Of a stretch of 64,000 bases of DNA, positions 1 to 11,285 are shown piece after piece. Positions within the stretch are counted from its first letter, which is position 1. Every line of letters starts with the position of its first letter. Position numbers and translations under genes: made by a program. A model generated the notes under the pieces. It was given only the letters and a program-made list of their open reading frames with translations, did no database searches and had not been told where the DNA came from. Source of the DNA: Taenia hydatigena (Eukaryota; Platyhelminthes; Cestoda; Cyclophyllidea; Taeniidae); NCBI GenBank assembly GCA_036345935.2, contig JADWOT020000009.1:2685381-2749380 (forward strand), in the 5' to 3' direction.

Positions 1-974
1 AGAACCGATGGCCCACTATTTTACCCACAGTTTTGAGTCGGTTAAACACCTTAACTCAAGAGCATCCCATGCTCGGCAAAGTGACTTAAAAGTGGATTTC
101 AATTTCGCGACAATTGTCTGTCCAACTCTTGGAGCACATAACGACATAGTGTTGATATCACAATGAATGCAATGAAGCATCAAGCACAGTAAATAGTCAA
201 TACATAGTGAAAGGTAGCATAAAAATAACAACTTCTGATCGAAATCGATGTAAATATTCGATAGTGTCAAGTTTAGCAATGATATTACACATTGACGGGA
301 GTAAATACAAATAACGCTCGATATTGAACAGACGCATAAATCGGAAAACCGAGACGTATCAGCTGTGCAAACATCAACACCTCCTCAGGACCTTCCAGGC
401 TGAATGCTGACAGAGTCCAACCTCTCACGCGAAAATCGCGAGTTGATTGGACAACTTGTGAGACTAGACGCACGAATAGAATTGGGAATCAATGGAACTG
501 ATCAAAATTAGCCTGTGTAGGTATGCGCACCCCCATACGGTAAGAGACACAAACTGTAACTTGCATCGAAGGTAAATAGAACTTTTGAAAATACTTGTTG
601 GTAAAAAACGGTGATAAAAGTGAGTTTCGAAGTCTGATACAAATGGCCAATGAACTATTTGTCGGTTTCTTAGGTCATAACCAACTGATACAACTGACAT
701 AGATAAACAAACCGCATAAAATTTATAAGGAAGGCAGCTTATAATAATAAGTACATTTAGTACACCCATCAGAGATGCAAAGATCTTTTTTAGTACTTGC
801 GGCAATATATTGGAATTTTTTAAACAGCTAAATTGCTCAAACCTCTAAAATGTGTAAATATGATTATAAGGCAATCTTTAAGAGACGTATTTTGTTGTAT
901 AGGATTTGTGTCTTTTTAATCACAACCCTTTCATTTTAGAGTTATTAAATTCGTGTTGCAACCAAATTGATTGC

Positions 975-1142
975 TTATCGTCCGAGGGTCCCTCGAAGGC
1001 AAAAGAAGGCAGAATACTAGGGTAGAATATGCATATATATTAATAGACAGAGGGTAATGAGCTGCTGACATGGCCCGAAGGCCAGCCAACGCAACTAGAG
1101 CAATATGGCCACCCCTGTAGTTCAAACAAACAAAGTACTACA
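975..1142 (+). repeat. Diverged LTR-like (TRIM-type) copy
   Basis: This aligns along its length with the copy at 1222-1406. It has the same order of blocks: a CGTCC-GAGG start, a 'GGCAAAAGAAGGCA' block, an A/T-rich block, 'CATGGCCCGAAGGCCAGCC', and a 3' end AACAAACAAAGTACTACA. The 5' end is eroded and I could not find a clean target-site duplication, so it is probably an older insertion. Confidence 0.75.
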
Positions 1143-1221
1143 TACTGTTTAGAGAAAAAATAATTGTCCCCGTGATAATGACCTTATATACCGTTGTCAT
1201 AGTTAGAACTAGAGTTAAAGG

Positions 1222-1406
1222 TGTAGCGTCCCGAGGCTCCCTTAAGGCAAAAGAAGGCAAAGTGGCAGAGTAGAATATATATATTCACCGGACAGAGGGA
1301 AATAGACTGCTGGCATGGCCCGGAGGCCAGCTCACGCAACTAGGGCAGTACGGTCACCTCTGTGACCTTGACAGAAAACGGCAGTTCTAACAAACAAAGT
1401 ACTACA
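1222..1406 (+). repeat. LTR-like repeat, TG...CA ends (solo-LTR/TRIM-type)
   Basis: This 185-bp unit starts TGTAGCGTCCCGAGG and ends AGTACTACA, so it has LTR-style TG...CA termini. The flanks share AAGG directly next to the ends (4 bp exact; 5 bp if one A was lost). Nearly identical copies lie at 12110 and 22406. No internal retroviral-type coding region is attached, which fits a solo LTR or a non-autonomous TRIM element. The assignment to the taeniid TRIM family is inference. Confidence 0.85.
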
Positions 1407-4249
1407 AAGGAATCAAGGACTTAGGCATGCTGATAAACTAAGAAACTTTTCCCCATGGCCGTATGCTTCAATACTTTGTGGTCATTCTTTAGCCATCTCA
1501 AAAATTGTTTTAAGCTGCATTTCTATTCCTTTGACGACTTGTTAGCAGGTAAACAATGTTTTGCTTTTCCTTCTGTTGCTAAGTTACTCATATCAGTGGT
1601 TCTTTATCTGCCCGCCTTCCTTTCTTAATTGTTTTTTAAGCAGTCATTAGAACGACCTTAGAAATCCCCACCAGTGTTCTTCGAACTACACTTTAGGCCG
1701 TTAAATGATCCCCCAAAAAACGTGAATTTTGTAGCGGATCTTTGCTTCCTTGATAGTGAGTTCCGTAACTATCTTTTGTTCTGGGAGCGATTAACGAAAA
1801 TATGCATTTTCTGGCGCTACATGTCTTATTGTTGCCGTCGTTGGAGCACCCAGTTGCATTGAGGAATCACTTTTCTTTCCTTTACAAGCTACGTCTTTAA
1901 CAATTTAAACGTGTAGCTAAAAAGGAATTTGTGCATAACCTTTACGCACTCCAAATTCATTGGTTGCTAACTCCCTCTAATATTACTGGGTAGTAATAAG
2001 TAACCTCTATTTTGTTCATACATTCGAGGCAGATGAAGTCTAATGCATTTATTCGAATGATGTCGTCTGTTGTACAGTATGGAAAAAATGAGCTTTTAAT
2101 TGGCAATGTACTTCTGGTTTACGGCATCGTGTAGTGACATATTGCTTTCTTCTCTCAAAAAATGGTTACTAACCTGCGCAGTCTGATCTAATGGCTTGAC
2201 GACCTTATGGAACATGGATTGACGGCTAACTTGATAAGTCCTTCGGGGGACAGTTGTTGAATAGGTGAACAGGAATGCCTTAATCACCTCTATTTGACCA
2301 TACAAACCTCAACTTTTGTGTTCTACAATATTTAGCATCCTACGTAATGTCATCTTGACACTAGTAACTTCTGCAATCTCACTAAGTACCTACTTAGAGG
2401 ATAATAGAGGGCTGGAGGTCCATCAACGGCTGCCAGTATTGGGACAAGGAAGTTGAAAACAGAGGGGTCGTGAGTTCTTTATAGCTTAAAATGCAGGCAT
2501 GGCAATCGTTGCCACTATTTTTCCCTCAATTTAAAGAAAGGTATTGCATAACTGACTTGACTAAATTGTTCTACCTTCTTCAAAACAACAATAGTTTTCG
2601 ATTTCACGCATAGCATATCTGATGCAATAAAATGAATTCAATTATTATTAAAACTCAAGGAATTGTGAGAAATGAATTCTTGTAGATGATGAATCTTAAC
2701 AGCTCTCTAGTCTTTTTGTACTTGACTCTTTCAGATTCCCATCATTAACGGCCAGTAAGTATGTAGACAACACTTTTAAGTCCTTACATAAATTCTCATT
2801 AAAAATACACATTTTCTAACCACCTGAAATTTCGGCGCCATTAGTAATACAATCTGTTCTTTTTCTTGCAGTAAATCGACATTTAGGATTTCAGTACGAT
2901 TTCCGAAATTATCGTTAAATGAACAATGCTGAGATTCCAAATCTGTGCACAAAAACATCAGTCGAAAGCATCCGTTAATTGCTGCCTTTTATGATAATTT
3001 TTCTGACCGCAAGTCACACCCTCATCACACCTCTTATTTGTTTTTAAATTGGGGGTCTCTTTGTTTGGTACTTATTGAAATCTCATAGCCATCTGTACTG
3101 GCATTACGATGTCTGTAAGTACTTGTAAAGTGAACATGTACAACTGCCCCATTGATCTTTTGGATCTGATATCCTAATGAAGTGGTCATATTGCCGTGGT
3201 TCGGGTAAGCGCTAAAAGTCGTCGCATGGCTTTGCCATCCACTATTCTAGCAGTCATTTTGCGGAGGCTGCATACTTTTTGCTGAGCGGGCGGTCTCATT
3301 AAATGCATTGAGGAAGGTTTAAACATGCAATAACTGGCCTACTTTGATATATGTGGGTATTTTGAACGAGGGCACCGTTTTTGCTCAGCCATAGGTGCTG
3401 CGCATGTGCCATCTAGACGTAGGTTTAGAGGTGGCTCCTCTATGCTGGCAGCAAATCTTATTACTGAAAGTGGTTCACGGTTTTGTTTGGAGGCCTTAGA
3501 AGACCCATTAACCCCTTCAGACGTTTGTGCACTTCAAGGAAGATTCGCTTTGACCTGAATGGGTCCAGGGTCGTGGTGCACTTCTAGCCCCAAGGCAAAT
3601 CACTTGGCTGAATGAGATTACCTTAACGTGGAAGAAAAACATTTGGTTTAAGAGAAATATGGTTGGCGGATTCAAGGCAAATTAGTAACTTGCAGTTGGT
3701 GAGTATACGGTAAAATATGAAAGCTACCGTGGCAGTTCTACACACGATGGGGTCAAGGCTGTCTCACCAACCGCCACACAAGTCAATGAGAGTTCACATT
3801 GGTCCAATCGGTTTAAGGCACTGACAATCAAAACGCCACTATTCAACATGATAATAAATGCGATCTTAGAGCATAAAGTACGCGGTGGTTAACAAAGTGT
3901 CTTATGATCCAAGACACGAAACTCACTCCCGTGGGTAATCATTTGTTAAAACGGCTTCAAGAAGAGTGTGTTTATAGGTTGGTGCCAACGGTTTGAAGGC
4001 AGCTTTATCTGCGCCAATGACGGTAAGGCGAGAACATGCAGCCAAACTAAGGTGCAGAGGTTGAGCCTTCAGTGTTAAACAAAAAACCGAGGTATTACAT
4101 AGCTCTTTCTCTTTTTGATCGCCGTCTTCTTGATGTTGTTGCAAGAAAACTATCCACGAGCTAATCGCGGGAGTAATTGAAGCAGAATACAACTAAGAAG
4201 ACGTCGGTCTGCAGCATCACTGATCTCTTGGCAATCCTACCAGATCTGG

Positions 4250-4740
4250 GGTCTGCCCCTTTTGGGAACTGAATTGAATGAAAGGAAAACGTGCAGGCTA
4301 TCACGCATTCTCATCGGTGGTGGTACAACCACTGGCCTAAATGCGAAGTCATTTTATAAAGGGGGAGGTTTAAAGTGGTTTCCTGAGGATAAGGTTTCGT
4401 GTCTTCTCTTCCCAAAAACTTCTTCACTTCAGCGCTGTCCAGTCACAGTATCTTCCGAGTTCTATCAAACTAGATGAGAGGCGGAAAAGTATTACAATCT
4501 CACCAAATTGACATTATTCACGCTGGTATAGTGAGAGCTCTGTAACGAACTTTTTCAGGTGGTCTATGAGCAACGTCGCTTCAGTTGTTAATAGTATTTC
4601 TGATGAAACGGCTCTGAAGTAGCTGCTAAACAGGGAAGCTATTGTCGAACCTTCTATTAGGGGTAGTCAGAGGTTCAGGAATGGAAATAAAGATAGTTAT
4701 CCCTTGGGATTGGGTTAGCTTTCCGCCACCACCAAGACTT
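4250..4740. repeat. Diverged dispersed repeat, partner of 7050-7545
   Basis: Several blocks recur in the same order at 7050-7545: a 'GTCATTTTATAAAGGGGGAG' block, an 'AGAGCTCTGTAACGAAC' block, and 'CTTGGGATTGGGTTAGCTTT'. Each copy lies upstream of one of the two paralogous membrane-protein genes. It is therefore either part of a duplicated gene unit or a shared mobile element. Divergence is considerable. Confidence 0.55.
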
Positions 4741-5408
4741 ATCCGGCCGCCCGGCGGGAGTACAAACGTTGATTCTACAGCGCCAGCGAAACCAAAATGA
4801 GGCTTCAAGCAAATAATCAAAGCACTAAATTATCATCCGATGCACGCTTGATGATGATATTGGACTGGTAAATCGACAAGAACACTTAATAGTAGCTTAA
4901 AGAGGGGTCGAATACTACGGGAACAGATGGGGCGGACAGACCCCTTTATAACCGAAAAAAGGACTGAAACGCGTTAGTTTACTCATATTTACCTTATACC
5001 GTTTGGGGTGTATTTAAGGTTAGTTCAATCTCTTATAGTTTGCCTTGCAATACGCTTGTATCTTTTAGCCGAGAGATGGCCAATAAATACGAACCTCAGG
5101 ACGGATCAGACGTCATCGGCTTCTGCCAGGCTGCTCCTTATAATAGCCAGCCTAAGTATGGTACGCTAGTTTTTGACTTTTAAAACATAAAATATGAGCA
5201 AATCCAACCCAATCCACCGCTTTTATGCTTACTATTATGAGAGGTTTCACTTCCATGCCCTTATTAGTGTGTCCAAATTGTTGTCATGGCAACTTGATTT
5301 GTCGCAGATGCGGTTACACCTGACATGTTTGCCCATTAAACGTGACTTGCTGTCCCTCACCCTTCCCACGTCACCCTATCAGGTCAAATGGCCCGGTACC
5401 CTGATGGT

Positions 5409-5415
5409 TATAAAA
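5409..5415 (+). promoter_or_regulatory. TATA box of the first membrane-protein gene
   Basis: TATAAAA lies about 50 nt upstream of a strong splice donor (TCG|GTAAGTG at 5459). That leaves room for a short non-coding first exon of about 20 nt. The paralogue at 9814 has the same arrangement. Confidence 0.6.
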
Positions 5416-5979
5416 CTCGGCGAGATGTATCGTTGCCCACTCAGCACGAGCACGGTCGGTAAGTGACGTTGCGTTTCGCCCTTTTATTATTCTTTGGCTG
5501 AATGACATAGAGAGTCCCTCAGATAACTAAAAGGTTTTCTGACTTTCGGTATAAGTTGCTACATTGATTTGCAATTTATAGAGACTAGAAATACGTAAGC
5601 AAAGGGCTTGCTAAAAGCTAAGCAAAATTACGAGTGAGACCTTTGGATTCGGACGTATTCAAGAAGAACATCGTCAGAAACAGCCAAAATCAATCAACCA
5701 GCAGGAAGGCAATGCAATTATTACTTCATTCTCCCTATCACTCTCAAAGTTTCCCACGTAATGATTGTTACCTTCTCTTGGCACTGGACAATTTTATTTA
5801 AACTTCACAATTGGGTAATGAAAATGAGGTGGAAAGAAAGAGGTCTAAGACTAGTGGTTTTGGCTTCTTGAGACAAGGCACAAGTATCCTAATAAGACTT
5901 TTTGCATGAGTTATATTTGCATAAATTTCTGGTTACATTTTATGTACCTTTTGGTGTGCAGAACGGCTGTTGTGTAATA

Positions 5980-6369
5980 ATGAACCCAAATATCAAGTAC
6001 GTGGTGGTCCTGCCAATCATCCTGGTCTTCACCTGTCTGGCAGTTGCACTAGACATCAATCTATGCGGCTCCCTCTTCACGAAGAGTTGTCAGCGGGACG
6101 AGGTTTACAAGCAAATGACAGCACTGCTAGCCACCGCACTGGCCCTTTTCATTATTGGCACGATGCTTGCATTCATTTCAATTTTTAAGAGCAAGAGCTG
6201 GATTTTCATAAGCGAATTCATCACAGTCGTCGCCGGTGGCACGCTACTGCTCACTGCACTGTGCATTTATTACCAGGGAAAACACTTCTGGGCACCACTA
6301 GTGGCCGGCATCGCAATGACATTGGGAATGCAGACTTCTCTCTTTATGCTCCTTGACATGGTGGCCTAA
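5980..6369 (+). CDS. Small four-transmembrane protein (paralogue 1)
   Basis: This is a 129-residue, very hydrophobic protein with four predicted membrane segments, at roughly residues 7-25, 47-69, 73-98 and 103-128. A short loop after the first segment carries Cys29 and Cys37 in a C-G-x-L-F-x3-C arrangement, like the loop Cys pair of claudin/PMP22-type small tetraspans. I did not recognise a named family. The start at 5980 is chosen because a splice acceptor (TGCAG|A at 5961) lies 18 nt upstream and the paralogue shares the protein from there; the frame upstream is intronic. The predicted 5'UTR intron is 5459-5961. A paralogue at 9814-10200 has the same length, topology and Cys spacing. No canonical AATAAA was seen soon after the stop. 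Confidence 0.8.
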   Translation: MNPNIKYVVVLPIILVFTCLAVALDINLCGSLFTKSCQRDEVYKQMTALLATALALFIIGTMLAFISIFKSKSWIFISEFITVVAGGTLLLTALCIYYQGKHFWAPLVAGIAMTLGMQTSLFMLLDMVA

Positions 6370-6729
6370 GTTTAATCCTTATGGGGGCCTACTTTGTGCA
6401 CACTGTTGTCGTTTGCATGACGTCTTGAACCCTACCTTCTATGACTCACTCTCTTAACTCAGCATCACTTTTCCTTCCGCCTCAATGCTTCTCCATTAAT
6501 TTTAGTTCTGTAACATTTACGGTGTAAAACACTTAGTGCCCGCACTGTATTCACCCAATGATGCACAACTGATTGTAATGCACGAAAAAACTTATTATTT
6601 TATCAACTTCCTGTCCATTTAAATTGTAGTAACTAGAAAAATCCAGTGAATTGAACGCACGTAAAAAAATTGCAAATACAATAACTAATTGTATACCTAC
6701 TCGAGTCTTTTCCAAAGGCCAACCAAGAA

Positions 6730-6870
6730 AGCACTTGGACTGAAAATGTGCTGCTGACGTACAAAAGGGCCAAAGGCTTACTGATATGGCCTGGAGGAGG
6801 TCATGTCGCCCAGTAGAGATCTAAAGGCGAAGCCTTAAGTGACCGCCTTTTAGAAAACGAAGAGTAGAAC
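6730..6870. repeat. Degenerate LTR-like fragment
   Basis: It contains 'GATATGGCCTGGAGGAGGTC' followed by an 'AGGCGAAGCCTTAAGTGACC' block. It resembles the centre of the LTR-like family (GGCCCGGAGGCC...GTGACC) and a second degenerate stretch near 7610-7710. It is too diverged to define ends. Confidence 0.35.
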
Positions 6871-7049
6871 AAATACTCAAGTTATTCTATAAACCCTCCC
6901 TACTTTTTAGCGTCTATCCCGGATTTTCCCTTAGTCGATCTCCCTTGGTTACCATCACAATGTAGCCGGTGCCGTAGGAAGCACATCCTCGAGCCAACCA
7001 CCCCAGTCATCAAATTTGCGTACAACTTAGAAAATGCCTTATCGCATTC

Positions 7050-7545
7050 CTACTGAATCTTCAGTTTCCTCCTATTTGGGGAATGTATTGGGAAGTGAGT
7101 GTTTGCTGGTAATCTCGTGTGTCCATCTCCTGTCGTAAAAACACTAGACTAAAGCAATGTCATTTAGTAAAGGGCGGCTTTAAAACAGTTTTGCAGAGGT
7201 AAGGCTTGGCGTCTGTTCCGCCTTGCCACTTTTTATTGTTTTACTCCTGTTCTAGTCAGCTAGAAGGGGAGTGGAGGTATTGTCAGTTTAATTAATTGAC
7301 ACCTCCTTACAGGTAGCGCAGAGAGTCCGTAATAAACTTGCGTCAGTCCAGTTGTAAAAATTATTCCATCAGAACATGAGACTGTGGTAGTTGCTGAAGG
7401 CAGACGTCATTAACAACCCTTCCCTTGGGGATTGTTGCAGATTTTCTCATCCGGAATACAAGTCCTTCATATGTCAAATTAGTGTTCGGGATAGAATAAT
7501 AAAAATCGGGAAATCATCTCTTGGGATCGAGTTTGCTTTCCGCTT
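7050..7545. repeat. Diverged dispersed repeat, partner of 4250-4740
   Basis: Matching blocks appear in the same order as at 4250-4740, for example 'AGAGAGTCCGTAATAAAC' and 'CTCTTGGGATCGAGTTTGCT'. It lies upstream of the second membrane-protein gene. Confidence 0.55.
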
Positions 7546-8189
7546 TAACCAGTTTAGCATCTTAAGTCATTTCGAATTCGAAAGAAGTCATAATGCTTGG
7601 TTAGAAAATGTATTGACAACACGCAGAGGGACTGAGGGAGTGTACTGCCATGGGCCAAGGGCAACTCACCCGTTGGAGATACAAGGGCGGAGCCTTTAAA
7701 TGGTCTAAGTTATTGCAATTTATTCTGCTTTAAATCCTCCAAACAAATCCGGTTCCCATTTCCATAAATGTAGCTCTAAGTTGCCTACAAATCGGCGACT
7801 AGTTTGTGCATTTATGTCAATATAAAGGTATGCAGCAGAATTATTCGCTTGCTCTCTTGTCCTTTTGTTAGGTTCGAGCACGGGCAAAATACCAAGCGTG
7901 ATTTAATGCATGTGATTTCTAGCGCTTTGTCAACATGAGTTGCTGATTTTGTGCCACCAACTATTAGTATAGAGACTAAGATAGTCTTAATTTTGGCAAG
8001 CTTTTGGGAAAAGCAGAACGCACTTTGTTGTCTTTTGGAAAAATACACACTGAGCGCCACTTTTGAATAATGAAGAGCTAATTCTGCTTACCTTGAAAAG
8101 GTTTTCTTACCACCCTTCCACAGGGTACCTTCTATCGTCACTACAACCGCACCAATCCCCTACTTTGGCCATGTCGCACATTCCAAAAA

Positions 8190-8363
8190 GTGGGAATGTT
8201 GGTGTAATGCTTTGAATCGTATGTAACTCCCATTGTTTGTAACGGGCCGCTTAGGGTCTTCGCCGTTGCGACTTTGCCCTCAGCCCTTCTATACGTCATT
8301 AATACGTATTCTGTCCAAACGTTGCGTTTACTTTCGTCTTCGGTAGGGCTTCGAGGCGCTACA
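8190..8363 (-). repeat. Diverged LTR-like copy, reverse orientation
   Basis: It ends in 'GGCTTCGAGGCGCTACA', the reverse complement of the family start TGTAGCG. It is preceded by a 'TTTACTTTCGTCTTC' block matching the family's A-rich 'GAAGGCAAAAGAAGG' region. It resembles the copy ending at 9174 more than the young copies, so the two may be the ends of one old element. Confidence 0.5.
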
Positions 8364-8585
8364 TTGGTGGCAATGGAATGCAAACCCGATTCTTCGAGGT
8401 GAAACTTAGCGTGAAGGAAGAGGTACATATGCAGTGGATGGGAGAACAGGTGACGATTTATAGTAAAATATCTACAAATGGTGCCCCTTTCTTCAAATAA
8501 TCCGCTCTCATGGTCTGCGCAAAAGCTGTTAAAAAGTGAAGGGCCAATAATGATGGAGCATCTGGAGCTATTTACGATAGAATTC

Positions 8586-8609
8586 AGATAGATAGATAGA
8601 TAGATAGAT
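8586..8609. repeat. Tetranucleotide microsatellite (GATA)n
   Basis: About six perfect GATA units run in tandem. This is simple-sequence DNA with no coding role. Confidence 0.95.
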
Positions 8610-8724
8610 GTGGCTAAAAGTGCTGAAAGGATAAAAATGGCAAAAGAGAAGACATAGAAACCTAACTCCTTCGGACGTGTCAAAGTCCGTTTTTACATGA
8701 CTTCTTTTAGGTCATTGTCACTAC

Positions 8725-8985
8725 GACTAGTGATGGGCGTGTGTGATGGCCAGCAAATTCCCCATTTTCCAGTGCAGCTTCCAACCAGCACAAAACTTCT
8801 GGCCCAGTGGAAATGCCAAGAGGGATCAGTGGCGATGCAGTCAGATGTCTTCTCATTTGCACGCTAATTCCATATTTAGTGCAGTTGTTTAGTTGGTGTT
8901 GTTCCTACAGCACCGATTACGTAGCGAGGGCTAACGCAGGAGGTTGATCAAGAGGAGGGCCGGGAAAGTGGAGAAGGGCTATGCA
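8725..8985. repeat. Dispersed repeat, partner of 11065-11285
   Basis: It shares ordered blocks with 11065-11285: 'GTGTGATGGCC', 'GCAGTCAGATGTC', a TTGGTG/TTCC/CAACACC-type stretch and 'GGAGGTTGATCAAGAGGAG'. It sits between two reverse-oriented LTR-like ends (8363 and 9174), so it could be the internal part of a non-autonomous LTR element. Confidence 0.6.
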
Positions 8986-9029
8986 CTAGGTTAAGTATTT
9001 GTTCAATTCTCGGTTTTAGCAGCAAACCA

Positions 9030-9174
9030 CTTGAGACTCCGTCACTGTACCTCCTCCAGGTAAGCCGGCCTCCAAGCCATGAGAGTAGCCCCCAACTCCT
9101 CTTGAAGGTCGCTAATGCATAGTCTGTTCTGGTGTTGCCTTCTTTCGTCTTCAGGAAGGTCTAGGTACGCTGCA
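9030..9174 (-). repeat. Diverged LTR-like copy, reverse orientation
   Basis: The order of blocks matches the reverse complement of the family: a 'GCCGGCCTCCAAGCCATGAG' core (compare GGCTGGCCTCCGGGCCATG), a 'CTTTCGTCTTCAGGAAGG' block and a terminal CGCTGCA in place of CGCTACA. Confidence 0.5.
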
Positions 9175-9528
9175 ATGGAAACTTAAAAAATTGATATTTC
9201 TAAAATAAAATGACTAAGTGATTTCCAAAAAGCCTAAAAATGTCTTTACTGTGCATTACACTATTTGCGTACATTAAGTTATTCATCTGTCTTTCTCTTC
9301 TTGAATGACACGTCTTCGTATTCATCATTAGAAAAGCCTCACGCAGGTGAAAATTGGTTGAATTTTCAATGTATACTTTTAAATCATTCCGAAAAAGTAA
9401 GAATGGTCGTAAAGTGACACCTTAAATGCTGGCATCACCGCCAGCATGATGAACGCCTGAGTTTACAACCACACGCATAAGTCATGTTGATACGCTGATG
9501 TGCCATCGTAAGCACCAGGTAAACCGGC

Positions 9529-9536
9529 TATATAAG
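9529..9536 (+). promoter_or_regulatory. TATA box of the second membrane-protein gene
   Basis: TATATAAG lies about 60 nt before the splice donor CAAG|GTAGGT at 9589. This reproduces the promoter/first-exon layout of the paralogue at 5409-5459. Confidence 0.6.
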
Positions 9537-9813
9537 ATGCAACGCGAATACGGCCACGACTAGTTGGCTCCCCTACAACAGACACAAGGTAGGTGGTACT
9601 CCATGGCTTTCTGATCTCATTAAATGGTATCATTTAGTTTACGTAGTAGCTTCTAAGCAAGTTACTGTTGCGGTAAGTTTTGAAGCACCTGAGCCACCTC
9701 ATTTTATGGCACCAATACTTAATCAATAACCACTTTCCTCAATGCCTTTTAAGAACAGCCCGACGATCTTGAATAATACACTTTTCCTTGTCTATTTAGG
9801 TAACTTTGTTATC

Positions 9814-10200
9814 ATGGATAAGCACCTCAAGTATCTGGTAGCGCTGCTTGTCGTAGTGTTGTTCACCTGTCTCACCGGTGGATTGCAGTTAGAATGTGGT
9901 CATCTGTTTGGCACAAGGTGCCAGAGTTGGAGGACGGGTCGAGAAATGACAGGTCTTGTGGCTGCAGCCTTAGTGGCATTTGTGTTGGCCTCTATTTTCG
10001 CCGCACTCTTCATCCTGAAAAAGAATCGTTGGTCGTCCATATGTGAGTTTATTGCCTTAGCCGCAGGCGCCATTCTCATGTTGGCTGCGGTCGCCGTCTA
10101 CTACAACCGAAGTTCCATCCTCTCTCCACTCATGGCCGCTATCACCATGACTCTGTCTATCGAGATAGCAATTTTCCTTCTCATTGATTTGGTCTCTTAA
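9814..10200 (+). CDS. Small four-transmembrane protein (paralogue 2)
   Basis: This is a 128-residue hydrophobic protein with four membrane segments and loop cysteines Cys28 and Cys36. It is clearly homologous to the protein at 5980-6369. Shared features include K-Y at residues 6-7, F-T-C-L at the end of segment 1, C-G-x-L-F-x3-C-Q in the loop, an E-F-I before segment 3, and a Y-Y before the last loop. The predicted 5'UTR intron runs 9589-9799 (GTAGGT...TTTAG), putting the ATG 14 nt into exon 2. An AATAAA signal follows at 10261. Its function is unknown; the topology suggests an integral plasma-membrane or tegument membrane protein, which is inference. The divergence from paralogue 1 indicates an old duplication. 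Confidence 0.8.
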   Translation: MDKHLKYLVALLVVVLFTCLTGGLQLECGHLFGTRCQSWRTGREMTGLVAAALVAFVLASIFAALFILKKNRWSSICEFIALAAGAILMLAAVAVYYNRSSILSPLMAAITMTLSIEIAIFLLIDLVS

Positions 10201-10260
10201 GACCGCTTATCCACCATTTGAAGTGCTTGACCTGTGCGCAATATGACACCGTGTATTTGA

Positions 10261-10266
10261 AATAAA
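10261..10266 (+). terminator. Poly(A) signal AATAAA
   Basis: A canonical AATAAA lies about 60 nt after the stop codon of the second membrane-protein gene. Confidence 0.55.
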
Positions 10267-11064
10267 TAACAATTTCATCATTTTTACTGGCCTTCCTTAC
10301 CAAGTGGAAATACCAGCTAGGTTATACTGGGTCGAGACGATTAACCTCTCCGCTCCCTATAAGTGCAAAAGTTCTAAGCCGCCGTTATGCTGGGTTTAAA
10401 TCCAAAATATTGGCTTAAGACTACTAAGCCTGCAGTACTTATTTAGCCACTTTGTACCATCTTAGCAGTAATCACTAAGCCTAAACATTTTGGAATTTGG
10501 GTTTGTTCAACTCTACATTTGGTGCTGTGGACACTTAAGCCCCCGCAGATGGTGCTCTCACTGGGTGGCATAGCGTCTGGGATATTCTTCGCGTCAGCAA
10601 TGTACCCTTCCCTATACCACTATGACCTCTGACAAATTCAAGACTCAGAGCGTTATATTGGTAGCAATGGCAAGCTAACCAAATCCTAGGGGTCAAATAC
10701 CCAAATTTCTCTTAACGAATGCTAAACCTAGCATGACGGAAGGGGAGAACGTCACTGATCAGTGGGTCTGCAAAAATTCTTAATAGAAGCGTTGCATTGC
10801 TTGTCTTTGGCAAATGCCTCAATCCCACGTTCTGGACGAAGGATATTGACAACTGAAGCGACGTTAGCCATGAATCACCCGAGGAAGTTTGCTACAGAGC
10901 TGCCTACAGTGCCCGTATGAATATCTCACTGAAGTGAATACGCACTGAGCCGAGAACAAAATGGTAAGGAGGAATAGATTCAAAACACTTCCCCGCATAC
11001 CTGCTTTAAATCTTGGCGTTTATTAGGCGACTCTGCTTTGGGGCCACTATTCAAACCACTATCG

Positions 11065-11285
11065 GTGGACGTATGTGATGGCCCGCGCATTCCCCTTTCC
11101 TTCAATGGAATTCTCAAATGGGGCGAAACTTTGCAGTCAGATATCCTGCCAGTTCAACGGGAATGGGATGACCGGGAGGAAGGGGGATTGGTTGGTGGAT
11201 GTTTTTCCCGCAACACCAACTACGCTGTGATGGCTTACACGGAAGTTGATCGAGGAGAGCGTCGGAGATGACACTCAAAAGAAGA
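11065..11285. repeat. Dispersed repeat, partner of 8725-8985
   Basis: It has the same block order as 8725-8985, including 'TATGTGATGGCC', 'GCAGTCAGATATC' and 'GGAAGTTGATCGAGGAGAG'. An open frame crosses it but shows no domain, so I treat it as repeat. Confidence 0.6.

Larger units (their letters stand above)
1..5400. other. Non-coding stretch upstream of the membrane-protein genes
   Basis: I see no convincing exon here apart from the repeats listed separately. Open frames are short, without domain signatures and without phase-consistent splice partners. The interval holds two LTR-like repeat copies near 1 kb and a diverged dispersed repeat near 4.3-4.7 kb. Confidence 0.5.

Noticed and set aside
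8141..8683. 180-codon minus-strand open frame
   Set aside because: It overlaps a diverged LTR-like repeat and a GATA microsatellite; the translation contains simple-repeat Ser-Ile-Tyr-Leu runs.
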